Both the position numbers and the translations under genes were made by a program. A stretch of 64,000 nucleotides of DNA from Actinernus sp. WN-2022 (taxonomy: Eukaryota; Cnidaria; Anthozoa; Actiniaria; Actinernidae), in assembly GCA_030867875.1 (NCBI GenBank), contig JAOWCC010001590.1, positions 62,001 through 126,000 on the forward strand, read 5' to 3'. Under the pieces are notes generated by a model. That model saw only the letters and a program-made list of their open reading frames with translations, was not told the origin of the DNA and searched no databases. This document shows, piece by piece, positions 34,301 to 46,300 of the stretch. Each line of letters opens with the position of its first letter. The stretch's first letter is position 1.

Positions 34301-37300
34301 AATAGCAATCTATAGATCCCAAGCACCTGACTACTTTTAAATGAAAGATTGGTCAGTAAAGATTGAACAATAGGAAATGTTCACGATGACGTCACATACT
34401 ACAACTTCTACAATTCCTTAGAGGATCGTTTTGTTCCTCTAAGTTAGGCTATTGTGTTGGTATTCTCAAAGGAGTTTAAAAATCTGAATGAGAAAAGAAT
34501 ATGAAAAGGATTCTGGTTGTTGTAGTAAAATGACGTCATAATCCAATTGTCGTATTTTGTCTAACTGCTTGCCACTGAATAATTTATGGCAATGAATTTA
34601 TGTAATTGTGCTAAGTTTTGGAGCGATTTTCGATTGAGTGTCGAAAGTAAGAAGTGATTGTTTGGTTTAGCGTTTGCTTAGCTCATCTATTGGCTGTGAA
34701 ACATGTTTTGTAACTATCAGTCAAGTTCTAAACTAAAACCAAACGTTGTTTTGGTCCGCCCTGCGATCAATTTTCGTTTAGTGAAAGTTTACTGCAGTTT
34801 TCGTCGTGATTCTTTGAAGTAAAACCAATTGTGAATTACTTCAGTTCGTGATTGGCTCATTGTATTTTTACTTGCTCTCGTGATTGGTTCTGTACTTACA
34901 TTGGTTTTGGTTTTACGACACTCAATCAAAAACCGTTCTAACAAACAGGCAATTGACCGATTTAGCTTGTACATTTGTTGTCCCAATTCAGATCGTGTGA
35001 CAGCTTTCCAGAGAATTCAAGTGCTTTGTTTTCCAATTCGAGAAATTTATACATTTCCTCTTGCAATACAGAAAAACAAGAACACATTACTAGTGGAAAA
35101 GTCTAAATCGGTTAATTCAAATAAACGGCATACATGTTAGTGTCCGCAGTGTGCTACTCACTTCACTCTATATTTGGTACTTACTTCGTGTTGGTCTTCT
35201 TCCTAAGATATCAAACCTCAAAGAGATATGTCTCTGCCACGATACCGGTTTCAGTCTCACGAAACGAGCGCGAATATTAAAGTGGCGAGTAACGACAGTA
35301 TTCCTGTCCGTGTTTGCGGGGAAAATCTGATAGAAATAAAACACAGTAGATTTAAATGTCTTGTATAAGACACACTAATGGCCAATCTAAGATTATTTTA
35401 TATTTATTTGATGATCATCAAGTTGAATGTGAAAATTTATGTCACTTAAAGATACGCATCCCCGGATATCCATGCCCAGGGGCAAAAAGGGACGGAGGGG
35501 GAGTGGGAGGGGAGAAGGAAAAGGGGAAGGGGAAAAAAGAGCTCCGGGGAGCTCCTGGGGACACTTTTTCTTTTCCTTCCTCCCCCCCTCCATTCGCTTT
35601 TTGCCCGTTGCCCACTAACTGTCCCTGGTTAACCGAGGATGAAAGATACGTCGATCTGTTTGGACATTATTTACTGAACAAGGCAACCAGAGGATCTATT
35701 AGACTTCAGTTACTGTATTTCACGTTGCTTGACATGGTTTGAAACGTTAACAACATAACCTATAAGTATCAGTATAATTGGACGACCAGAGTCGTGGTTA
35801 CATATCAACTGTTCAATGCCAAAATGATTATCAAGACAAGACGAATTTGATCGCTAAGAGTTTCGTCAAGAAACCGGCCATCAGCAAAGAGAACCGGCCG
35901 ATCTCTGTACCCTATGATAGTCTCTGGGCAGTTCCATATGATAGAGGGGATTATGGTAAATTTGAAAATGGAAGTTATAAGGGCAACTTAAAGGTTTCAT
36001 GAAGTCTGGATACCTCAGGGTTATAAACTATAGCATTATTAGCTGCATTGTTTCGTTGGATTCCACCAGGGGGAACCCAAAGTACATGTAATTGATATTA
36101 AAAAATCATCAACAATTACACCAAATTGAATAAATATTTAATTATTTGGGTGGTTATCAAAAAATATCATTACCAATGTTAAACAAAACTTTAAAAATGT
36201 TCTGAATTCGTAATATTATCAAATAAAGCTCATTGTTGCAGCTGTTTTACTGCTGAACGTTCATATTATACATCACCCTTGTTAGGCTATTTTGCACGTG
36301 TAACGTCCGTGAAAAATGATGTCCGTGACACTGGTTTCTCTCCCCTCGGCCCAAAGTAAAGAAGGTGATGATGATAAATGGCACTGAATAAATAACTATC
36401 CGCTACCTACATACTTCAAATTATAAAACTAGCCTAGTGTACCTTCTCATCTCACAGCAAATTAACTTTGAAGATTTCTGCTTGGAATATTGGTTGTTTT
36501 CCGTGTAACGTCCGTGATAATGTATAAAATGCCCAAATTCTTACTCATGTCATTTTAAGTATTACTGTATTCTGGTAAAGAGTTATGATATTGAAACATT
36601 GGCAAACTGTCTTTTGTCATTTATCTAGCGAAATAAAAAGATTCAAAATCTTCTCTGAGATGTAACGTGGAACTGCCCATCTGTCAATCTAGTTTTAGCA
36701 CCCTGGGCATAACGCGTACGTGATTTTATAAGAATTGTTTTCAGCTCCTCAAAGACGTTACTTAATATGGGGATCGGTACTCCTAATGTTTACCTTTTGG
36801 TTTCGTTACGCGTGTCAATATTTCCCCCCAAAAAAAGACACATACAAAGAAACATAAAGTTAGGTATTGATTATTTTTTGCAAATGATTCCTCGTTCCTT
36901 AGTCCAACCAGGGGCCAATTTAATAAAACCTCTACACATGCATTTTACAAGTCTGGCCATTGTTTGTTGGCGGGTTGAATCAATGACCAATGTTCTAATT
37001 AAAAGCTCATTACACGCGTAAAAGTGTTATTGACCTTTCCCCAGCATTTGTCTTTGTTATTTAAATTTCTGGGGATTAACTAAAAAGCCAAGAACTGGAG
37101 TTTGATATGTTTAAAAAATATATTTAATGTGATAACTGCATCGTTTCATTGAGAAGTACAGTTACTGTAATAATACTTGCTAGGAGAAAAACATGAAAGT
37201 ACTAAAGTCAATTCCTTACCACGACTCGCCTTCGATACGTGTATGGTTTGAAATATCGTCCATTGTTGCCGTATAACACAATGTAGCTTCGAACCCATTG

Positions 37301-40300
37301 ATTGGCGTCTTGTCTACCTTGAGTACGGACTCCACTGACAATGGTAGGTTTGCCCAAGTCAACCTGGATCCACTGCTTACGATCGTTCTTCTTTGCTGAC
37401 CACGCTCCCGTGCCACCCCTGTTTCTCACGGTGTTAAGACGGGCACGGTGTGCACCGTGCTTACGGTTCCATTCAGAAGATGCCGAGATAGCACGGTTAG
37501 GAATGGTACCGTCTTCAATACCAATAGGTACCCTACTAGAAGCTAAAAATACCATAAAGACCCAGTGAGTGAGTAAGTCCGTGAGCGACAATTTGTTTTA
37601 AAACATCAAAGACTCCCAGATCAACGACGTTGATCCGCGAGTCCAAAAATGCCAACATAATCAAAAGATACATTAGTGACTGAGTTACAAATTGTATAGA
37701 CAAGAAAAAAATCAAGGTCAATTCGTCGAAAGCTACACAACAAGAAATACTATAACTGACAAACGGTTAGATACAAGCATTTGTATGAATATGTACGTAA
37801 TGGGAAAGTTTATCTTAATAACGTACATATTCTGATGACATAGAACTCAGCCCTCAATGAAATGTGTCCACGCCAGGCTGTTGGGTTGATACGGACGTAT
37901 CGGCCAATGATTGGTGGCCTGAAGAAGTTTTCTTTGATTGAGTTGCGATCGCGATTTCCAATAAATGTCTGATGGGAACAAAAAAATCAAGAAATTATTA
38001 CTTATTTGGAATAACGTAACGTATCTTCAAGTAAATATTAATCTATTTATTGTTATATAATCCTATATAATATATTTAGCTTGTTAATTCTGACGCTTTT
38101 CGGATAATGATACGGAAGTAGACGCCATACAATCCTCCTGACAATCCAACCATTGATGACAACCGCTTTCAATTTCCAAAGCATAATAACCATGTTATTA
38201 TTCTCAGCTTTTATCGATATCCCTTCTAAATCCCCCAAGAGAGTCGCAGTTTATTGTCTCATTGGGAAGATTATTCCATAAAAGGGCTCCACTATAACTA
38301 AAGCTACGCTTTAGTACAGTTCGTGGTTTAGGTGGGTTATTTTGTTTTCCGAATTTCTTACGTTGTTGTCTGTGCTGCGGGGAATGAATAATTTTTGTAA
38401 GTACACTGGAGAAAGCTTGTGGAGTGTTATATTTAAGAAATAGAAAATATTTTCCGTGTTTCTATAGAGTTATGGAAACACGAGTGGGAGTTTGGGAGAA
38501 CGAGAAATGGCAGTGGGAACACGAGCCCGAAGGGCGAGTGTTTCCACAACTATTTCGAGTTCTTCCAAACTTCCACAAGTGTTTCTATAACTCTATAGAA
38601 ACAAGGGGAAATGTTTTCTATTTCCTTTATAAAATAATCCACAGAAAATAAGTACAACAAAGGAAAATCGCGCGTTTATTATGATTATCAAAACATAAAT
38701 TCTCCTAACTCGTGCAGTCGTACGTCATGAACTTATCACATGACTAAATCAGTCAGTTTTGTCAATCTGATTCAGTGAGTTTGGAAACAGTTCCCTAGCT
38801 AAGAAAAACCTTTTAATTGGAGCCCAAAATTACACAGAATGATGAAGAAAAAGAAGCTCTGTGGACTAATGCTAAAACTGGACTGACAATACACGGAAGC
38901 ACGTAATGTTCAACAGTTCATTTTGCCTCATGGACTTTACGGCGTGGATCAAGCGGGCGCCGGTTTTAATTTCGTACCAAACAAAGTTTGCAGGAGATCA
39001 AGACGTGTTGCAAGAAAGGAGGATATTTTGGATTTCTCTTTAAAATCTAGAGATACAAAGCATGGAAGTCATCCCTCGGGTCATCAGTTGTTTTGTACAT
39101 TCTGTCGATTCGTCGATTCGCCGTGTGTCATGCCTCATGCGTCGCATACGGACGGCAGGTTGTTTTCATCAGACACTTCAGGCTTGATCAGATTTCCTTG
39201 CCATTCTCATCCTCTACGGCACCTGCAGAGAGTCATACTGAACCGTACATTCCTCAATTAACCAAGAGTAGTCGAAAGGGACGGCGTTGAATGGAGTTGT
39301 ACAAGACTGTAGCACTTGGATGTTGATTAACTTTGTCAGGTTTGTGCTCCACATTTTGCTGTACTTTTGATTTCCATTTCTATTTCAACCTCTATTTTGT
39401 GCATCTAGATCATGTTAGAAATATTTAAAACAGAATTTTTTTTAAAGTTCTCCGGCTTAAATCTACCAAACAATAGTTTTGTAGAGAGAGTTAATTTTTC
39501 CCGGGGGGGGGGGGGGGGGGGGGGACTCCTGTTTGTGACGTATTATGTATGTGCAGGGCAGGTAGGGTCAGGGTTTTGACCTGATTTGGGCAGATCAGGG
39601 TCAGGATTTGAGTATAATTTGGGTGCAGTCAGGGTCGGGGTTCAGTATTTTTTAGGCAGTTAATTTTTTTTAGCCCACCCTCGATTAAGCGCCCCCCTTG
39701 GCAAAAAAAAATGAAATAAGCGCCCCCCCTCGATTAAGCGCCCCCCCTCCCCTCCCCCAATAACTATGGCACAGTAAGAGAGATGGCATACAACTTGCGT
39801 TTTATTACAAAGTTACGGCATGTTCCTATATGTAGTACCGTATTAAAGTGCCTATGAAGCTTATTTTTTTATTTTAGATATCAATTCTAAACCAAGTGAA
39901 TAGTAGAATGGTAAAATATATTTTGCTTTGAATGCTGTGCCGCTGAGTTAAGGAGGTTTTAATCATGATCCAAAATGCTAATTACATGACGTCAGGGGAG
40001 GTATCTGCAATCACTTCTTAGTGGTTGTGAATGGGCGTTTATACTGATATAGGAAAACAAATTTCTAACATCATTTTATTTCAACCATGGGTATAACACT
40101 GATAATTTAAAAAAATTGTTTAATTGTAACAAAATAAATGTATAATAATTGATGCCTCCCCTGTTTTGGCGAAAATGATTGTTTAATATCGCACAAATTG
40201 CGAGCAACTCAAATTTGTCCACAGAAATGAATGTTGTAATTCGTACTTTGAGATTGTTTTGAGTTCAATAAAGCATCGGCTTGTTCCTAACAACACATTG

Positions 40301-43300
40301 TCGTTTCTTACAATATCGTCGAATGTTTTTAGAAAAGTGTAGGAATTATTTCGCCGAGTTTCAAATTGAGTTCAAGTCCACGATGCCGGCATAATTCGCC
40401 ATGTTTCTATAGAGTTATAGAAACACGGCTTTCAACCAATCAGAGCGCGTATTTTCTGTGGGTTATTTTATAAATATTGTTGTAAAATTCTTTAATAATT
40501 CATAAGAGTACTACTGAGCCAATCCCATGGGCTGAATGACACCACATGATCGCCTCTGTATACCCCCGTACAAACCTGATTAATAAAACATCAGGTTCTG
40601 TATCGATATAGCTCTAGTAGTGTCCTGTATCAGGTACAGAATACTAGCTAAGCTAGTAAGGGAAGGGAAGTCTCATGACCGATCACTGACTTCCCCTATC
40701 CCGGGAGGGGTGAAATGACAAAGTACATCTGCCCTCTTATTATGTACACACCACCTATTCCATGTGGGACCTGTTTTCTGCACGCCACGCTCTACTCTCT
40801 TATTGCATACACATTGTCTCTTCGATGTGGGATACGTATTTGTGAGAAACTAATTCATCCCACATCGATAGCAAGGTGGGAGAAATCAAAGGTTAAAATT
40901 TTATGTCGTGCATATCAATGCTTTTAGTTATCTATTATCTATGCAAATAAGCTTCTGATAGTTAGTTTTATAATGTATTATTTAATTATCTTTCCCCTGC
41001 CCCCGCCTCGAATAGTATTGTTTTTGCTAATTTGCGGATTGGTAAGTATCTTAATTCTTGTAAGTGTTTCTTTCATAATAAATTGTTGTTTTCATTTTAC
41101 AAGTAAGATAAAATATTCGCGTCCGATCTGTATGGGCTTTACAATGGCTCGCCGAAGCGGCACGCCGAAGCGGCACGCCGAAGCGGCACGCCGAAGCGGC
41201 ACGCCGAAGCGGCTCGCCATTGTAAATGACCATACAGATCTCCGGATCATATTTTATCTACTACTTACTGCCTTCTGTTTCTTACGTTTTCTAGATAGAT
41301 TGTCCCAGTCTGGCATATTGGGAAGAAAGTTAGAGCTTGTATCGTGGTGAGATCTGGTAATCACTCTGGCTGCGCGATGTTGTAACTTTTGTAGTTTTTC
41401 ACTTAATTAACTGGTTACTTATTAGACCATCCCACACTGAGCTACAATAGTCAAAGTGGGGTTCAATTAATGCAGTAAAATAATTATAGCAGTATTCTCT
41501 CATATAAATGGTCTCATTCGTTTGAGAGCGCCAATAGCAGATAATTTTATATTTGATGCTTCATTAATATGTTTTCTCCAAGATAAATTTTCATCTATAA
41601 ATAGACCCAGAGATTTGGTATATAATCAACTTTTCTTATTTCATTGCCCTCTATCTGTATGTAGATCGTATGATTACTGGCTCTCGCCTGTAACCTTTGG
41701 CGAGAACCAATAATCATGAACTCAGTCTTGGCAACATTTAGTCTGCGAAACAGGCCCTCAGTGTTATTTCAACGCAAAGGAAGTGATAAAATGATTTCGC
41801 CGCGTGAAAATGGAAAAATTAGACTGGCAAGAGAGAGAAGAAGTAGGGCCTGCAGCCAGCCCTTATACATTTCCATTTCCCGTCCAGATTCTGTACGGAA
41901 AATACTGATTGGTCAATTAGCTGTCATCGCTGTCATGTGTCACGAAATGTCGCACATTCTTCCAATGGCGGCGACAAGAGAGAAGTGATCGAGCGGTTGA
42001 GCATTAATCTAGGAAAGTATCTAGAAGAACAAAGCAGGCAGTGAATACTCTACCATTTGTACTATCTAGGCGAGGTATTTTGGCGGTTTTACCAACAGGT
42101 GAAAGCCTTATTTTCCAGCTGTTTGCCGTGGAAGTCGAGTCAGACAGGACACAGCGCTTCGGCATTGCCCTATTTGCATAGCATTGTGAAGGATCGGTTA
42201 ATCGAAATTAAATACACTGGTACTTAAAAGCCATCTCGATCCCTACGATCTAGACGTAGAACTGAAGCAAATTACGGAGTTCCCTAAAGTAATTTTCGCT
42301 TCTGCTGTCAGAGGCTGTTCGAGTGAAAGAGTCAGTCAGGGTCGAGTAAATGAACTGATGAAGGAAAAACTGAGCGGGCCGGGGACTGAGCGACTTTATA
42401 GAGGCCGTGGTCGTGAATAAATCCCACCCTGTAGAGCACACAAAGTTTGATTGACATGTTTAATAATCACGTTAATCCATGCGGAAAAGGTGCAAAATTC
42501 AAATTTCCGTAAGATGGCGGCAGGCGCTATTTTTTTCGCTCGGACCGGTATCAGAACTCGCTTCGCTCGTATCTGCTATACCTCGCTCCGCTCGTATCGG
42601 AAAAGCGCCTGTTCTGCAGGCTATGGCAACATTAAGACAACTTATTTGCCTTGAGCAAGCAATTAAGGTTGTTTAATTCGGTATTAATCATGATAATTTC
42701 GAGATCGGTTAGACGAGAGGCGGCTAGACTAATATTTGTGTCATCGGCATACATTCTAGGGGGAAGCTTTGCTCAGACAGTTTGGTAAGTCAATAATATA
42801 TATTAAGAAATTTAATGGACCGATAATAGAGCTTGTTGGGCGCCACAAGTAATTAGACTCGCACTTGATAAATGGCCATTGACATCAGTACATTTTGGCT
42901 ACAATTGCTGGTTTGCATGTGACGTCATAGCCGCCATGTTGGTGCCCTTAAACAATAGATTCCTCGTTAGCTTCTTTTGTTGGGGCACCAACATGGCCGC
43001 CATGCCCTTTGTCATTTGAATCTCTGGGGATTGAGTGAAAACCAGCAATAGGCCCTTTGCAGCTAACACATCACGTGGTTGTACTGGAGAGCAAAACATA
43101 TCTGACTTCATTTATTTAAATGCATTGTACAAGATCGGTATTGCTATAAGCAAAACCTATTTGTAAATGCTATTTTCCACCTCCAATCGATAGTCGATCT
43201 TTCAAAAACAGCGATTTTAAAGATAGCTTGCTCTCCAGAATCCATGGCAACGTCTTTCCCATGGGGATCACGAGCTCAATTCATTCGTTAATGAAGTATT

Positions 43301-46300
43301 ATATCAGTACGTGACTGTTAGCTGCAAAGGGCCTATTACTCAAGTACGAGTCAAACCATTGTATAGGGTATTCTGGTTAACACCATAGTTGGAAAGCTTG
43401 CGCATGATAATTTTGTGGTCGATAGTATCAAAGGCCTTCTACAGGTCAATAACAATTACCCCGTTGAGTAATCTATTGTCAATATTAACAGACCAATTAT
43501 TGGTTGCCTCGAATAAGGCGGTAAGGGTGCTATGGAGTGACTGAAAACCCGATTGAGAGTTTGTTAATAAACTGTTTTCGTAAAAGTACTTATAAAACTG
43601 GTCGTAAATTATTTTTTCAAAGATTTTAGCAACTACAGGTATAACGGATATTTGCCGGTAGTTATTGAGTTCTGTTTTTTTTTAATCCTTTTTCAAAAAT
43701 AGGCGACACTTTGGTCAATTGCCATTCATGAGGACAGAAACCACGCAATACGACGCAACAATGTCGGTATCAATTTAAAAACGTTTACAGGGAATCTTAT
43801 CCAAATCATCGATCAGTTGCCTTCTTCCTGTCAATCTTACGAACCTTGTCAACTGGATGCCTGGAAAGAGAATTTTGTATCGGTCGACTAGCTTTAAATA
43901 GGATTCAGGCTCAATATGTCACGTGCTAATTCCTGGCCAACATTAGTGAAATGAGAGTTGAAGGTTTCTGCGATGTCAGTTGGTGAGCTGATAGTTTGAT
44001 ATCAAACTTTGACTTCAGGAATGCTAGTCTATTTGTGCTGGCGAGAATTTAATTCGTTTATATTGTCCAAGTTTTTCGTGGATATTTCTTGCACCGCGTT
44101 CTACGGCAAACGGGAAACGTCAGCCCGCCGTCGAAATAAATATATATAAGAAAAGTGGAAAAGAATTCCAACGTTCACAACAAACGCGAATGTACTCAAC
44201 TTCACGTAAAAACTGAAAATGTCAAGCAGCAAACGCGCGAAAATTGTGGTTATGTTTTCATTTCTGCCGTTCTGTGTCACCTAGCTAGATTAGCTTTTTA
44301 GTTATTTCTAGGTGTCCTATACCCTTACCTTAGTCAGTGTTCTCATATTATATTGTAAATCATGTATGTAGAAGGTATGAATAAAGTTGTTGTTCTAAAT
44401 TATCCGTGAAGTATTTGCGTTTGGCTGCTTTAATTGCATTGTTGGTATCATTCCTTGCTTCTTTATATTATTTCCAAAACGCCTGTTCATTTGTTTGCAT
44501 TGTTTTCTTTTTAAGGAAGTCCCTTTTGTGCAATTTACGTAATAATTCGTTAGTAATTCATGGGATATCTTACTGATCCCTTTTCTCTTTTAGCGAGTGT
44601 TTATATATACTACTCATTATTAGGTGGTTTCCAAACATCCCACATTTCATTTCGGTTTGTAAGCAAAGTAACGTCATTCCGTTACTTTTGATTTAGGTCA
44701 TGTAAAAAAATTATCCTTGTTGAAATTGTTGACTTGTCACGTTTCAATAATTTCGGTTACCACCGTGCGCGTGAATAATGAACTTTGCGAGTTATATAGA
44801 CAACAGAGTGATGGCTAATACCCAGTTTAAAACACCCGAATTTACTATATTTTCCGGGAAATTCGTTATATACATAATTGGGGTTATTCTTGTTGGCTCA
44901 GTCTATATTTACGTCAAAGACATTAATGAGATTGGAAGGGTTATCATCGGCACCGCTTGGCTGGCTGGCTCTTCAGAATAGCTGTTTGTCTGCCAGCAGA
45001 ACAAACGTTTTTTTAAATCAGTATCCTTAAATACATCCAATCTGTTATAAAAATGTTAGAGTATTCGCTTTTATGAAGTTTTACCATTGGATGCCCCCTG
45101 CATACACAACACTGCAACCGCGTATGTTTGACTAACATAATTACTTACCACAACACGGCTGTTTCGTCTGTAAGGAACAAATATCTTGCCATCTACACTG
45201 TATCGGATGTTAAATCTCGTCACCCACTGGTTAGCATCTTGACGACCTTGTGTTTGGACCTTGAAGACCCTATGTGGTCTCCTCAAGTCGTACTGAATCC
45301 ATTGTCGTTTGTTGTTGTGACGAGCTGCCCAAGCTGCTATTAATCTTCCACGTTTTCTGATGTTCAGACGACCTCGCCATGGAGCGTGGTTTCTGTCCCA
45401 TGAGCTAGAGGCTGTGATGTACTTGTTGGGAAGACGACCATTGGATATTCCAGCAGGACGAGGTCGAGGTCCAGGTCCTAAGAAAAAAAAAATATTAACA
45501 ATAATCATAAGATACGTGTATGCAGTATTAATATACCGGAAAATCCCGGTTTTAAATCAAAATGCGTGGATACTTCCCGTGGTCTGCCATGTTTTTTTAG
45601 CTTAAGCTGAAATTGACCTGCATGGTCATGGCTACAAATCTAACGTTAGATTCGTTTATGGATTGCGGAGAATAAGATACAAGCAGATATAGCGCCTACT
45701 CCAGAAGTTAACCCAAAGAAATTAACCGTGGGCTTGGGTGAATTAATGGATTGACAGAGCAGTTTTATATACAGCTGACAGATTGCTATCTACAAAGAGC
45801 ATCAAAGATCCAATAATAGTCAAATCCGTTCATATATAGAGACACGAAGGACTAATTTTACAAGCGAAAGGGCAAATGAGCTGGTAAATAATAAGACATT
45901 TTAAACTGCAGGGCTACGTCAAATATATAGAGTCGATTTAATGGAGGTCAATATTTCAACTAGAAAATCTAGTCTTCTATAGGACCAAGTTGATGTAATG
46001 AGGATGTCAAAAAAGGAAACAAAGAAGACCAGTTTTTCTAGTCGAAATATTGACTTCAATTAAATCGACCATATATATATATATATATTTGACGTAGTAT
46101 TGACCCTGCAATTTAAAACGTTTTATAAGCACTACGAGTGACGTCCAATACAAGCATCTCTACCACAATATATTTTTTTCCGTTAACGAGACTGTGTACA
46201 AATTAACAAAATCAACAAGGTAGGCAACTCGACTGTTCTAAAACGCCTGCCTACCTCAAATAATCCCCGAAATCAGAACGTTTCTTCACAGCTCGCTATA

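Larger units (their letters stand above)
41262..44760 (-). pseudogene. decayed CR1/L2-like LINE with nested insertions
   Basis: Reading right to left on the minus strand: the linker [19 protein letters not shown] (about 44,540), [20 protein letters not shown] (about 43,970), [19 protein letters not shown] and [15 protein letters not shown] (43,520-43,670), motif A with an in-frame stop before [10 protein letters not shown] (about 43,430), [13 protein letters not shown] (about 42,880), [11 protein letters not shown] (about 42,745), [19 protein letters not shown] (about 41,720) and [18 protein letters not shown]. Insertions at 41,739-42,623, 42,898-43,339 and about 44,065-44,395 interrupt it. 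It is clearly inactive. Confidence 0.78.

Noticed and set aside
38923..39261. 112-residue frame with a few Cys (FCTFCRF)
   Set aside because: No domain match that I recognise, surrounded by inverted-repeat elements, and overlapped by another open frame.
39495..39665. Telomeric repeat array
   Set aside because: Units read GGGTCAGGG and are irregular; the segment matches another internal element at 20.6 kb.
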